From positions 27,075-91,074 of the forward strand of contig CAJQUW010008601.1 in the NCBI GenBank assembly GCA_907163375.1: DNA of 64,000 bases, written 5' to 3'. Origin of the DNA: Prostheceraeus crozeri. Taxonomy: Eukaryota; Platyhelminthes; Polycladida; Euryleptidae. Below, piece by piece: positions 45,078-56,198 of the stretch (position 1 is the stretch's first letter; every line of letters begins with the position of its first letter). The position numbers and the translations under genes were made by a program. The notes beneath the pieces were generated by a model. That model ran no database searches and was not told the origin of the DNA. It was given only the letters and a program-made list of their open reading frames with translations.

Positions 45078-47033
45078 TCATAAATGCAAGCTATTGTATC
45101 TGCATACAGCAGACAACAATTGTTTGCCATAGTTATTGTTCTCAGTGCTGCGGATTTTATAGTTGTCCCACACACGCTGAAAATCATAATGGACGGATTC
45201 TGAAGTTTCCTCGCTCCCAAGACCTTTGTTGCCATTAAAGGAGCAGAACTCAGTAATGTGAAAAATCACGGCATGGATCTTCGGTGTGATTGGGATCTTC
45301 AACTTTTGATAAGATATCTTGAATAATTCGATTTTTGTGGCATAGTCAGCATCCAAGGTACTTCCATAGCATGAGTCGATGACGTCTTTGAAGCGCCTGA
45401 ATGCCTCAACAAATACAATTTGATTATTCGGAACCATTTGCTCTAGAACATCAACATTCGCTAACAACTTCCTGCTGGCATTCCCGGTGAAACTTCCTAC
45501 ATGCAGGCCTTCTCTTTGGATACCACAGCGTAGCAACCACTCGTCAGCCTGTTGCCAAAGTTTTCGCAAAGCCGAGAATATGGTATTTACCGGTCCTGTG
45601 AGTAAATGTAGTTCAGGTGGGGGAACGAGAGAAATAACTGTGGTGATATCGGATTTACCACAAAACATTGGAGGATGAACGACGCTACCGTGATATTTTG
45701 CCTTTTCTTTCACTGCGCCATCGTCATAGTAATTCCAAAACAGTTTCCTCAAAGTACCGACAGTTCTCTGATTTCCTTTGCAATCGAGTCGATCTTTTTT
45801 GATATCGCACCATGAGCATGGATGCACATTGCTATGTGACATCAGACCGAGCAAAATATTGCATAATTTTAGGTCACTGGCAACCGTAAATTTCCGGTTG
45901 AGCAAATGAATGCCGAAATTGATCCACAACTGTTTCAGATTGTAGTAGTTCTCGGGTACTTCAGGAACGATGCCTATAATGAAGCAACGTTTGACTCCTG
46001 AGTCTTTGAATTCCGAACGCCTTGATGTGCCTGTTGCATCATCTGACGGATCGAAGATGGAAAGACAATATTTTATAAAACCACCTCCGCCATCGATGCC
46101 GATCTTTATCAAAGCAGAGTCATTGTCAATACCTCTTTCTCGAAGAACAAAATCGACGAAAACGTTCAAATCACGACAAACAACTGCTCGTTCTTCTCTT
46201 GAATCGTCGTCAGATTTTTGGATCTTGAATGGCAGTAATCGAAGGTCAAAGAATCCATCCAATGAATGATTCAGTTCAAATAGTTTGTCTCTAAGACGAC
46301 GTTCTACAATTCCGGGGTTAGAATTTCGTAGATCTTGTGATAGCTTGTTTACTTCTCGAGTACTCAAATAAAGTATTTGTTGAATTTTTGTAAAAGTACA
46401 TGCTTGAATAATAGGCCTTTCTAGGCTTTTTCTCATCGGCGGTATTCTTCGATCGCAGTTTCCCAGCGTGGCTAGCGAAGTGGATTCGTTGATGGTTCTA
46501 CTTGCAACTCGCAGTTTAGTCTGCTTTGAAGGGGAATCCAACAAAGATTCAACGTTGTAAACTCTTGCCCGTCTAGAAGAGCACATTTCAACTGAATGGT
46601 TACTTCCTCTATAGATCTTTGCAAAACAACGTCCACATATTTTGAAATGTTCTACAGGTGGAATCACATTTGTTTGAGGTCGGCCTGATTTCCGTTTCAA
46701 TTTAACTGCATCTTGTAGGCTCATCAGTGCAACAGAGCAAATTCTACACTCACATTTCTTGCAGGATCGAGTGTTTGTTTGACGTCGCGGATCGTAGTCA
46801 TCTGGTAGAAAAAAGTCAACACTGTCCCCTTTACCTTTCTTCAGTAATAGCATGTGACAACGTCCACAAACGCCACTGGGAAAATCAGGATTGTCTATGT
46901 CAAAATGTTCAATTAAATGTTCTTGTACGATAGAAATTTCTTTAGCAGAAAGATTTCTCGACGCTTTCCGGTAACAAACGATGCATACTCCCTTCCGTAG
47001 TTTTTCGTGTGTTTCATCTAACGCCGTTGCCAT
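45078..47033 (-). CDS. Zinc-cluster protein, possible DDE-type transposase of the 12.5-kb element
   Basis: An intact frame of about 651 codons from an ATG at 47,033. An N-terminal extension lacks an ATG. Residues 15-155 hold Cys/His pairs suggesting two or more zinc sites (CIVC, EHLIEHF, CGRCH, CKKCECRIC, CGRC). The central and C-terminal region has IGIDGGGGFIKYCLSIFD (Asp314), ASDLKLCNILLGLMSHSN (Asp387), PCSWCD (Cys406/409) and GLGSEETSESVHYDF (Glu608-612, His615). An Asp, a second Asp, then C-x2-C, then Glu with a nearby His fits the general layout of eukaryotic DDE transposases with an inserted Cys pair. I cannot assign a named superfamily, and the catalytic roles are inferred. The neighbouring recombinase gene is head-to-head, 304 bases away. 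It is the only undamaged gene of the element. Confidence 0.65.
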   Translation of the reverse strand: MATALDETHEKLRKGVCIVCYRKASRNLSAKEISIVQEHLIEHFDIDNPDFPSGVCGRCHMLLLKKGKGDSVDFFLPDDYDPRRQTNTRSCKKCECRICSVALMSLQDAVKLKRKSGRPQTNVIPPVEHFKICGRCFAKIYRGSNHSVEMCSSRRARVYNVESLLDSPSKQTKLRVASRTINESTSLATLGNCDRRIPPMRKSLERPIIQACTFTKIQQILYLSTREVNKLSQDLRNSNPGIVERRLRDKLFELNHSLDGFFDLRLLPFKIQKSDDDSREERAVVCRDLNVFVDFVLRERGIDNDSALIKIGIDGGGGFIKYCLSIFDPSDDATGTSRRSEFKDSGVKRCFIIGIVPEVPENYYNLKQLWINFGIHLLNRKFTVASDLKLCNILLGLMSHSNVHPCSWCDIKKDRLDCKGNQRTVGTLRKLFWNYYDDGAVKEKAKYHGSVVHPPMFCGKSDITTVISLVPPPELHLLTGPVNTIFSALRKLWQQADEWLLRCGIQREGLHVGSFTGNASRKLLANVDVLEQMVPNNQIVFVEAFRRFKDVIDSCYGSTLDADYATKIELFKISYQKLKIPITPKIHAVIFHITEFCSFNGNKGLGSEETSESVHYDFQRVWDNYKIRSTENNNYGKQLLSAVCRYNSLHL

Positions 47034-47100
47034 TTTGATCGTAAATGAAATCAAAACTTTACCAGTGAGCGACAATTCAATTCCTATGTTATATGTATAA

Positions 47101-47175
47101 GATATTCCATGATATTTCTGGGGACGAAGGCTCGAGGGATTTATTTTATATCACCCAGAAACATCATGGAATATC
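47101..47175. promoter_or_regulatory. Inverted repeat in the divergent intergenic region
   Basis: GATATTCCATGATATTTCTG (from 47,101) is mirrored by CAGAAACATCATGGAATATC (ending about 47,175), with one mismatch and about 31 bases between arms. It sits between the start codons of the two divergent genes (47,033 and 47,337). ATACCATGATAT recurs just downstream (47,186). It is a candidate shared promoter or protein-binding palindrome. Confidence 0.5.
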
Positions 47176-48665
47176 TCATATATACCATGATATTTTTTAT
47201 GGGAGTTATTTAGATAACTCCCTTTGATTTGAATTGTAAATTTGTTTGTGATCAACGCATCATAGAATTCTTATTACGCGTACATATAGATCTATTTCGG
47301 TTGCATTGACAATTTTAGTGTAAACATTTGCCAGACATGGATGGTAAATTGGGCATTGTCAAACCTCTGGTAGACCTCACTAATGGATTCATCGGCAATC
47401 ACGATCTGAATATAATATCATATGATGAATTTAAAACTATTGAAGATCTGTTCCCACTACTAAGTGATTTGCAAAACCACAACATGAATTACATGTACAG
47501 CAGATTTGCCAACTACTCACAACAAGAGCTAAATGAATTGAATAAATCAGTGACAAACAAGAACACCAAAAAGCGCAATAAATGGGCAAATACAATATTT
47601 GAATCTTGGAGAAAAGAACGACTGGATTATGTAAATTCAAACATATGTGACTTATCCGATGATGCATTATGACAACTTATGACTAAGTTCATTCACGAAG
47701 TAAGGAAATCAAATGGTGAAAGATACCCAGGCAGATCTCTCGTGTCGATTGTTGCGGGAATACAATCACATATTTCGCTTACACGAAAAGTCGACTTCTT
47801 TCGAGATGAAAAGTTTTCAGCGGTGACAGTGAGTCTTGATTCATCGATGAGAATATCCACTGAAAGCGGTGCCAGTTTGAAATCGAAGTCGGCTGATGTG
47901 ATAAGTGAAAATGAGGAAAAATTATTATGGAGCCATGCCATGGGGCCTCCGATGGACAGTCATTGTTATATGCTCTGTTTTACTTGAATGGATTGAATTT
48001 TGCTCTTCGAGGCGGTGAGGAACACGTACATCTTCTTATTGAGCAATTTTCTTTTGAAGTTCGTGACGGCAAACGATGTCTTGTCTACCGTGAAAAACAT
48101 TCGAAAACAAATTCAGGAGGTTTGAATATTTGAGGCACAAAACCAAAAGGAAGAAACCAAAACCAAAAGCACAAAACCACACCAGCAGTTGTGCTATGTT
48201 GTGCGGTCGTGTCTAAATAGTGTCTCGTGTTCGTCGATCATCGTTGGTCTTGTGTCATCGTTTTTTGTGCATTCCATGAGTGGATCTATACATCATCTGA
48301 AAGCCCGTCTCCTTCTGTGCATCTCTGTGTTGGTGGTTTTTGCATCCGACTTCGCATCGCTCCGCTAGAGGACTCAAACCGGTTTCGTGAGTGTGACTTA
48401 CTGCACTTCCGCAGTCTGTCACTGCGTCCATTTCGCTCTCCAGCCGGTCACGTGCTGCAGAGGAATTTTCTTCTCTACGAATATCTCAGTCTGCGTCTGG
48501 TTTGGTGAAGACAGTGGTCCTGGTGTATGTGCTACAGTGTTGGAATTGCGATCGCTGGAGATCGGGTGGTCTTGGTTCGAGTCCCTACTGTTAACGTTTG
48601 CTGTATCTCCACTTACGAATCCTGATCAGGATTATTTTACAAATTCTTCTTTTGTCTTGTTGAGG

Positions 48666-49412
48666 ATGCCTGAAAATACTCCAAAACGCAATACCAGATC
48701 CAACTCTGCTACTTCAAGTGCAACTCCTACCACTCTCGCTGACATAAGGGCCCTTATTGAAAACGTGCGTGAGGACTTTAAGTCATCCTTGAAGAGTGAA
48801 GTTGGTGCATTGAAGTCAACTATTTCGAGTCTTCTGTTATCGATTGATGAGCTAAGACAAGAAAACAAGCTTCTTAAAGACAAATATGACTCTTTGTCTG
48901 AGCAAATGATGAATGAAAGGGACCTTCATTTTCAGATATCCCAAGTTTCGAGTGAAGTTGAAGCTCGAGCGAAGCGGAGTTTGAATGTGATTATTTCGGG
49001 AATACCTGAAAACCCACATGCGACCTCTGGTTCTGCTGTTAATGATGACGAAGAAGATGACGATAATGATGAATCTATGTGTTCCGACGTCTTCAAAGCT
49101 GTTGGACTTTCATGTGAGTCGGACGACATCTGCTCAGTCACTCGATTGGGCAAGTCAGGAGTTGGACGGCCGCGTCTCTTGCGGGTCCGATTCAGATCAA
49201 CTGACTTACGTGATGCAGCCATTCGAAACTCTAAGGAATTAAGGAAGACATCTCGATTCCGTGGAGTCTATATTAATCCAGACCGCACGCCATTTCAGCA
49301 GGAATGTTGGAAAGGTGTTTTGGAAGAGCTGAAAATGAGAAAGGCCAATGGAGAGGACGTTGTGATCTATCGTGACCAGGTTGTGAAACGCAGGAACGTG
49401 AGAAATTTTTGA
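48666..49412 (+). CDS. LINE ORF1 protein (coiled coil plus RNA-binding fold)
   Basis: The ATG at 48,666 gives 248 codons starting MPENTPKRNTRSNSATSS, a basic Ser/Thr-rich start. Residues 30-100 form a coiled coil (IRALIENVREDFKSSLKSEV, ELRQENKLLKDKYDSL). Next comes an RRM-like part beginning RSLNVIISGIPE, an acidic loop (DDEEDDDNDE), and VTRLGKSGVGRPRLLRVRF through YINPDRTPFQQE. This order is that of LINE ORF1 proteins that coat the transcript. ORF2 follows with overlapping codons. Confidence 0.75.
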   Translation: MPENTPKRNTRSNSATSSATPTTLADIRALIENVREDFKSSLKSEVGALKSTISSLLLSIDELRQENKLLKDKYDSLSEQMMNERDLHFQISQVSSEVEARAKRSLNVIISGIPENPHATSGSAVNDDEEDDDNDESMCSDVFKAVGLSCESDDICSVTRLGKSGVGRPRLLRVRFRSTDLRDAAIRNSKELRKTSRFRGVYINPDRTPFQQECWKGVLEELKMRKANGEDVVIYRDQVVKRRNVRNF

Positions 49413-52107
49413 AGTCGTTTTTACTCCCAATTTCGAAGTCAAAAACGACCACTGCAACCTCTGTGTCCAAGAACAACTGGCTAGTTTTGTGCAATTCTCA
49501 ATCTCTCTTTTATAAGCTAGACGAACTTCGAGCTCTTGTCTCAACAATTAAACCGACATTTATTTGTGTTACAGAAACGTGGCTTACTCCGGATGTTGAT
49601 AATAATGTGATTCAAATGAAAGGATATTCTTCTTTTCGTAACGATCGCCAAGATAACTTGTCCGACGGTCGTCGTGGCGGTGGTACGATTATTTACTCGA
49701 CTTTGTCATCTGGTGCTATTGAGGTTGATATTCCAATCGACATTGTAAAACCCAGTGGTATTGAGAACAATTTAATTAAGTTCAATGACTTCAACAACAA
49801 GCCCGCCTTCTTATTTTGCGTTTACTTACCTCCAGGTTTAAAAACTGAAATTGTTCATAACTTCAAGGATTATGTTATAAAGTGTTTTGATCTAGTGCTT
49901 GATGATGTTCCTGAGGCTTCTGTTTATGTGTGCGGTGATGTCAACAGATATGACCTCTCTTTTTTGAGTGTTCATTTTGATTTGACCAACATTGTAGAAT
50001 TGCCAACATTTGGTAGTGCTACTTTGGATAAATTTTTCTGCCTCTCTTATGAACAGAGCAACTTTAGTGTCTCTACCGCTCCATCTCTTGGTACAGCTTT
50101 AAATGCCCATGATATCGTTATTATTTCGAGAAATGTCATGCAAAAGGGCACTAAAGCTCATTATCACAAAGTTTACGACTTGCGCAAGTCATATGTTGAT
50201 GCTTTCAAATGTTTAATGTCTTCAATCGATTGGAAAGAATTGTATTCTAATACATGTGTGCAAACAGCGACTCAACTTTTTTATCAGCACTTTTGTAATG
50301 CTTTTCTGTTATTCCTGTATCATTTATAAGATTGACTCCTAACACTAAGCCATGGATAACACCAGTTTTAATCGATTTAATAAACAAACGCTGGTCGGCT
50401 TACAGATCGAAGGATTTCCCTCTTTACATGCACTACAAACAAAAAGTTAACATCGAGATTTACAAGTCGAAGAAATTGTGGGCTACTCGCATGAGTACTA
50501 ATGTGAAAGGTCTTTGGTCAGTTGTAAATGATGTGAGAGGCAAAAGCAATGATAATTCAGTTAACAGCATTGTATCGATTTTTGGTGACTGTGAAAATGG
50601 CTCCGAATCTATTAATCATTCATTTTCTTGTGTTTTTGCTGAAAAAGAAGCTTTCCCTGTTTTGAGCTTGTCAAGTACAAATGAAAATATCTGTGATGTT
50701 GAAACTGTACACACTCTTCTTATTCGACTTAAAACTAGTAAGGCATGTGGTAGTGATGATATCAATCCCATTTTCTTGAAAGTAGTGGCTGAATGTATAG
50801 CTGAACCATTGTGTTATCTGTATAATCTTTCTTTTAAGACTGGTATTGTGCCTGACATCTGGAAAATTGCCGATGTATGTCCTGTACCGAAATCAAAGCC
50901 TGTTAAGAAGGATCAGCTGAGATATATATCCCTCCTGCCAATTATGGAAAAGATATTTGAAAAAGTAATACTCAAGACCTATCGCAAGCCGTTATTGAAC
51001 TGCTATGATGACTGTCAGTATGCCTATCGTCCTCAGTCCTCCACTGTCTGTGCCTTGATTGTGATTCATGAAACAATTTTGAAATATCTTGATGATGTCA
51101 CTGTTGGTGCTGTACGTGTCGTTACTTTCGATATGTCTCGTGCTTTTGACTGCTTGCCTCACCATCTTCTTTTGTCTACCCTACTGGGTATGAATTTACC
51201 TGATTGTGACAATTTTGTTAACTGGATCAACAATTATTTGTGTCAGCGCAAGCAGAGAGTCAGGTTGGGACGTCAAAAAAGTTCATTTGTATCTGTCACC
51301 AGTGGGGTCCCTCAGGGATCAGTGTTGGGACCGATTTTATTCTCTGTTTATATGTCAAGCTATAGAGCGATAAATTCAAGTGTTCGTATATGTAAATATG
51401 CTGATGATATCACTATTGTTGTACCGATTTTCAAAGAACAATTCCACGATGTTAAGTTGATAAATGATGAAATCAAGAATTTTGAAAACTGGTGTCAGGA
51501 TCACAAAATGTTAATCAATCGATCTAAGACAAAAATTATGAATATCAATTTCAGTTCTTCCCCTTTGCCGTCAATTTCAGTCATCGAAAATGTAAGAGTT
51601 TTGAAAGTCTTAGGACTTTGTTTCAATGAAAATCTAAATTGGATTGATCATGTCGACTTTATTGGTAAGAAGCTGTCTCAGAGACTGTACATTTTGCGTA
51701 TATTGAAATCTGTTTTAACGCATCATCAGCTTGTTTGTATCTTTTTTGCCATCCTTCAGTCGCTAATTGATTATGCTTGTCAAGTTTTCATAAATCCAGG
51801 TCGCATTTTTGATAATAAATTGAAACTGATTTGCAAGCGAGCCTTCCGCATCATTCATGGTGAAAATGTGAAAAGTTGTGATAAATGTGATATTTTGAAT
51901 CATGATGTTCGTAGACGATCATTGTCTCTAAAATTGTTCAATGACATCCTCTCGTGTAAAGACCATGTTCTTAGAGCCCTGATTCCACCACACTCATGTC
52001 GTAGCAAAAGATTGTTACTACCCCGTGTTCGAACACAGCGTAGAGTGAACGGTTTTATTTTTTCTTGTGCCAAGATGTATAATGAGGCAATACAAGCTGC
52101 ATGTTGA
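49409..52107 (+). pseudogene. LINE ORF2: endonuclease and reverse transcriptase, one frameshift
   Basis: The first half (to 50,329) is an apurinic-type endonuclease: NSQSLFYKLDELRAL, FICVTETWLTPD, then a Gly-rich GRRGGGTIIY, and VYVCGDVN. A single-base frameshift near 50,300 interrupts the frame; the other frame continues SFIRLTPNTKPWIT. The second half (50,332-52,107, 591 codons) is the reverse transcriptase: KACGSDDINP, FDMSRAFDCLPHHLL, TSGVPQGSVLGPILF, and the catalytic KYADDITIV (residues 356-359). It ends with a Cys-bearing C-terminal region (CDKCDILNHDVRRRS). Apart from the frameshift it looks complete, so the insertion may be recent. Confidence 0.8.
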
Positions 52108-53511
52108 CTTTTGTCGCGTTGTTATATCAGTTTACGACTAATTTTGTAATGTATTTTGGACCTCCTCCGATTCTCAATAGGGGGTCGTTTTTGTTTTCAA
52201 TAAACGCTTACTTACTTACTGAAGTAGTACATTTTGAGAATGTATCGAACAGATCAAGATGCCATGTAACTTTGATGGAGCTTTTCCTCAGTAAACGACC
52301 TCAAAGCTCAAATCGCTTCTATCTGCAACCTTTAAAAAAACCAAACAATTTATGTTGGTACACATCTAAGCCAATAGGCAAGAACAAGCTCAACAAATTT
52401 ATGAAATCAATATGCGATCAAGCTGGAATAGATTCAAGCAGCAAAAGTAACCATTCCCTTCGTGCGACATGCGCAACAAGATTTTATCAGAACAACATTG
52501 ACGAACAACTCATCATGGAACGTACGGGTCACAGAAGTCTGGCAGGGGTCAGATGTTACAAAAGAACCGCAGATACTCACCTGGAAAACTGTTCTGCCAT
52601 TCTCGATGGAACAACTCTATCCAAGGTTTCAAAACCGTGTGGAAGTGGAACAGACTCTCTCATATTCAATTTCAACAATTGCAATGTCGTGATCAATAAT
52701 GTACGAGTACCGTTAAAAACAATTAGACATTGTTGTGTGACAAGTTCTCATGTTCATGTATACACGTGCATTGTTGGCATATTTAGAAGTGGGTATCCAC
52801 ATAGATATCCATATGGATATTTTAGCTGTATTCCCTGTTTGATAATAGAAACTACCATACACATAGATATTTTTGATGGAATTCCATTGAAAATAACTAC
52901 CGGAAAATAGTTAATATCATGGTATATTTATGCCATAACATACATGTGTATGACCATGCATATCTTTGGTATGACTCATCAATCAGTTTCAATCAATCAC
53001 GATGCACTAGCAGTTTAATGAAGAAATCGAACAATGCTGTTATGCACGCAACATAACGAGTCAAGACAATAGATATTTTATGGCTTCTATATCTTTATAG
53101 TAGTAAAGAGTAAAGAATATAATAAATAGAAGTATGAAGCGGAGAATTCTTTACCCTCGAAACTCTATATCACACTTGCATGTTACATGGTGGCTTTACT
53201 AATGACTTTATGTAGCCGGTAATCTGAAACAATGAGCCTTTTCCGAGTCTGCTCTAGACGTTGAGAAAAATGATCTTGTTGGTCTATTATGGTAACAAAA
53301 CATAACATGAGATGTGAAGATAAGACATGTCATAGAAAAAATACGATGATAGAATAAATGAGATGACAAAAGACGCTCGAGATTTCATTTGATAGCTATA
53401 AAGGATAGGTTTTGAAGATCATTATCTACATTTGTAAATTCTTAGATTCTGAGCTTCAATTACTTTGCAATTTCAATAGCTGCGGGAAATTTCTGATTTA
53501 ATAGATGAATG

Positions 53512-53811
53512 AAAATATTTTCTATTTTTGCAAAATAGTGGTAAAACTTGCACGTACTACTCATAGAATAGATATGTCACCTATGCAGAGAGTACTTGAC
53601 AATTCCTTCAAGTATTTTGTGGATGCATTACAACAATATATAGTGCTATGACGGCTACTTTGTCTCGGAAATGTGTTGAGTTAAAAAGAAAAGGCCACAC
53701 AAAACGAAAATAGCCGCCATTTTGAAAATTGGCCATTAAAAAAAATATGAGCACTAGAAAATTTTCCTTTTTGCGATTATACACTTCAAATGGGTCATGG
53801 ATCACGAAAAA
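53512..53811 (-). repeat. Right terminal inverted repeat of the 12.5-kb element
   Basis: Reverse complement of 41,293-41,593 with scattered differences. The outer limit is at GGATCACGAAAAA. Bases 53,812-53,868 beyond it have no counterpart in copy 1. Confidence 0.8.
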
Positions 53812-55009
53812 TAGGTTTGGCCGATGGTAATATTTTTTAAATCTGAATGTTGAAATGGGGACACCGTGTTGTCTTTTCTCATTATTATTTCATTATTTGC
53901 CAATTATATTACCTCACAATTAAGCCTGATATATGATAGCTGACGATCGAGTTATGTGAGTTTTGTATTCATGTTGTACTAAATCTGAAGTTCAAGATGA
54001 ATCGTGTAATTTGTTTCTTACACTTTTTGCATATCTTGCTAGTCACAATACAGTCATTTTTATCTTTGTACGAGAGACTATTTTTCTATTAAATCGATTG
54101 GTTAGGAGCTGACGAAACTGAAATCGTCGTTAATAAGATGTAGATACTTTTCTTCTCTCATAGAATTTCGGTAGTTCATAACTGATACGCGTTTAAGTCT
54201 ATGAAATATAAGAATTGTCGCCTAGTTAGGTCCACCAAAACAGATGAAAAACAAAACACACATCAAAATGACATAGTTACTTATAAAATGGAAGAAAAGC
54301 GTTTGATTTTTGTGTCCCGATTTTCTGTATGGACGTCCCGATTTTTAGCCGACAGGAGTTGCAGTCCTGTTACTGAAAGAGGAGATTTTTGTGCCACTGT
54401 CCGGCAAACTCAATAACGGATGTGCGTGTACTGTATAATAACTTGTTTGAGAACACAAGCTGGTGATGTATGATGCGTTGTGGGTGATTCGCGTACATGT
54501 ACGACCATCATGATAGGGAGGAGGGCCGATTGATGTTATTCTGGTGGTCGTCATGATGGACACTATTATCTACAGTGTTGTGCAGCAAAATTGCCCACTC
54601 CTGTTAATTTTGCAAAAAATACAGTCCTCTAGAAGTGGCTACACACGCTTTTTAGTTTTGTTTCTTTTTGCATTTTTCTGACCGTTCTCACGAGACTAAA
54701 ATACTTGTTCAATATTCATTTGCATTAATGTGTAATGAAGATAATCGTACATTTTTATAAAGTTGATTGGGAGTGCAATTACATTGAATTACCATCAATC
54801 ATGTACAGGTTGTAAATGAAATATTCTGTTGTCCTTTTCTCTCCACAAATAATTCTAAATAATGAAAATTCTCCGTCTTATATTAATGTCCTGACTAGAC
54901 GATGACCTCCTACATGAACTGATGTGTTATCATCATTGTCTGTCGGCTGACGCTTTGACCGGCCAAGTGTGTGGCCAGCGGATATGATGACAGGAAGTTC
55001 ACTTTTCAG

Positions 55010-55142
55010 GTAATCTCCAACTGAGCGGCACACGACAAGTTCTCAAACTGGATGACAACTACTGGGTGGAGCCAATCAAGAATCAACTACAAGTCGGCGT
55101 TCAGCACGTGCTAGAATATGTGAGGACGGATACTTACCGACA
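55010..55142 (+). CDS. RSU1: RSU1 penultimate coding exon
   Basis: Acceptor TTTTCAG and donor GTGAGT. The first two bases complete the Ser codon from 33,713. The frame then reads NLQLSGTRQVLKLDDNYWVE, then PIKNQLQLGVQHVLEYVRTD, then TYR. It corresponds to the post-LRR region of RSU1. Phases fit both neighbouring exons, so this copy can be spliced into the full gene. Confidence 0.85.
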
Positions 55143-55282
55143 GTGAGTCCCGAGATAATGATCTTCATAGGAAGTTCGGTGATGCTGTTCCGATTAACTT
55201 CAACGAAACTCCGAATTCAAGTCACCATTTGTTAGCTCCCATTACATAGTGTTTTTGAATAGATGAACCGACATGTTAGATA

Positions 55283-55478
55283 GTCTCCGTAGTACAGTGG
55301 CTAAGTGACTGACCTAGCGATCTTGTGGTCCAGAGGTCGAGGCCCGAAAGTGTCATTGGAAGTCGTACGGAAGGGTCTCTTGACTAAAAGATCACAACAC
55401 TCCTGATGATAGTGTGACTGTGTCAGCACCGTCCAAGCCCCCAGTATGGGGAGTAGTGACATTAAACCGTCATTCATT
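55283..55478 (+). mobile_element. tRNA-derived SINE (duplicate)
   Basis: Counterpart of 10,281-10,482 with a few substitutions and a short deletion near 55,402. It keeps the A-box-like TAGTACAGTGG and the CATTCATTC tail. Confidence 0.65.
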
Positions 55479-56048
55479 CAAACCAACATTCAACTAAAGA
55501 GATCAGGCGATTGTTCTGATTTATATATCAAATTATTTATTCATAAACAAGCATGGTTAGAGACTACGTTTAAATCTGTTAATTTCGAGAATTAATTTAT
55601 CTGTTGTGCGTAATTCAGGTGTGGTATAATGTGAAAATAAGAAAGCAACAATGATATCGGCATCGACTCATGTGAAAGACATTTTAGAAATCTCAGTTGG
55701 CGTATATCTACATGTGTATTCATAGCATTGTGGCCCAGTCCAACATAGACTTAATTAACAATATTATAATCGAGACTGGAGTCGAAAGATGGAGTACTGC
55801 CATCTGCACATCTTTTGAATAGCAATTTGATCTATCGTTTATCTCATCTCATTCTCATCGTTAATTGCGACTTCTGATGCTTTGATGAACATCAATCCCC
55901 ATCTACTGTTCTTAATATCAGCAGTCAGAATTGTGACGATTCATTGATTACATTTGCTATGACAACTGGTATGTGATTTACGTGATTTTCAACAGTAAGG
56001 AATCATTTCACTCCCACATCCATCTTCCAATCTGAACATCAAAAATGA

Positions 56049-56198
56049 AGTGTCACTACTCCTCACTAGGAAATGGCCGGGCTTTGGTACTTTTAGTCCA
56101 GATGCCCTTCCTGCTGACTTCCAATGACACTTTCAGGGCTCAACTTCGACCAAAAGATTGTCTGGGCAAGCACTTAACCACCTCCTCAGAGACTGCGG
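56049..56198 (-). mobile_element. tRNA-derived SINE, reverse copy (duplicate)
   Basis: Counterpart of 11,049-11,198, differing by very few bases. Confidence 0.6.

Larger units (their letters stand above)
48143..52215 (+). mobile_element. LINE (CR1/Jockey-like group), nearly complete
   Basis: Inserted into the recombinase gene at the codons following NSGGL. It has a GC-richer 5' leader, an ORF1 (48,666-49,412), an ORF2 with endonuclease and reverse transcriptase (49,409-52,107), a short 3' region with AATAAA (about 52,199), and a tail of CTTA repeats (to 52,215). No long target duplication is obvious. The exact 5' end is uncertain (48,120-48,180). Confidence 0.8.
47337..52910 (+). pseudogene. 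KIAA1958/DUF3504-type tyrosine recombinase, split by a LINE
   Basis: The N-terminal part (47,337-48,130) starts MDGKLGIVKPLVDL and continues through NTKKRNKWANTIFESWRKER. It reaches LLYALFYLNGLNFALRGGEE, which supplies the first catalytic Arg, and then EKHSKTNSGGL. An in-frame TGA at 47,670 and a frameshift near 47,940 break it. A LINE separates this from the C-terminal part (52,220-52,910): VVHFENVSNRSRCHV, FYLQPLKKPNNLCWYTSKP, then the catalytic block HSLRATCATRFYQ, ERTGHRSLAGVRCYKRT (His, Arg, His, Tyr all present), and a hydrophobic SLIFNFNNCNVVINN tail typical of this family. Unlike the recombinase at 6,134, the catalytic Tyr is kept, but the gene is broken. Confidence 0.8.
41293..53811. 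mobile_element. 12.5-kb inverted-repeat element with putative DDE-type and tyrosine-recombinase genes
   Basis: About 300 bases at 41,293-41,593 are repeated in reverse at 53,512-53,811. The outermost shared bases are TTTTTCGTGATCCATGACCC. Copy 1 of the duplication lacks everything between (8,868 to 8,889). Inside are two divergent genes: a ~651-codon zinc-cluster protein at 45,078-47,033 (minus) and a DUF3504 tyrosine recombinase at 47,337-52,910 (plus). Two later insertions enlarge it: a piggyBac at 41,650-44,870 and a LINE at about 48,143-52,215. Without them the element would be about 5.2 kb. No clean target duplication is visible at the outer ends. I know of no named transposon group that pairs these two protein types, so the grouping as one element is my inference from the inverted repeats and layout. 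Confidence 0.65.
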
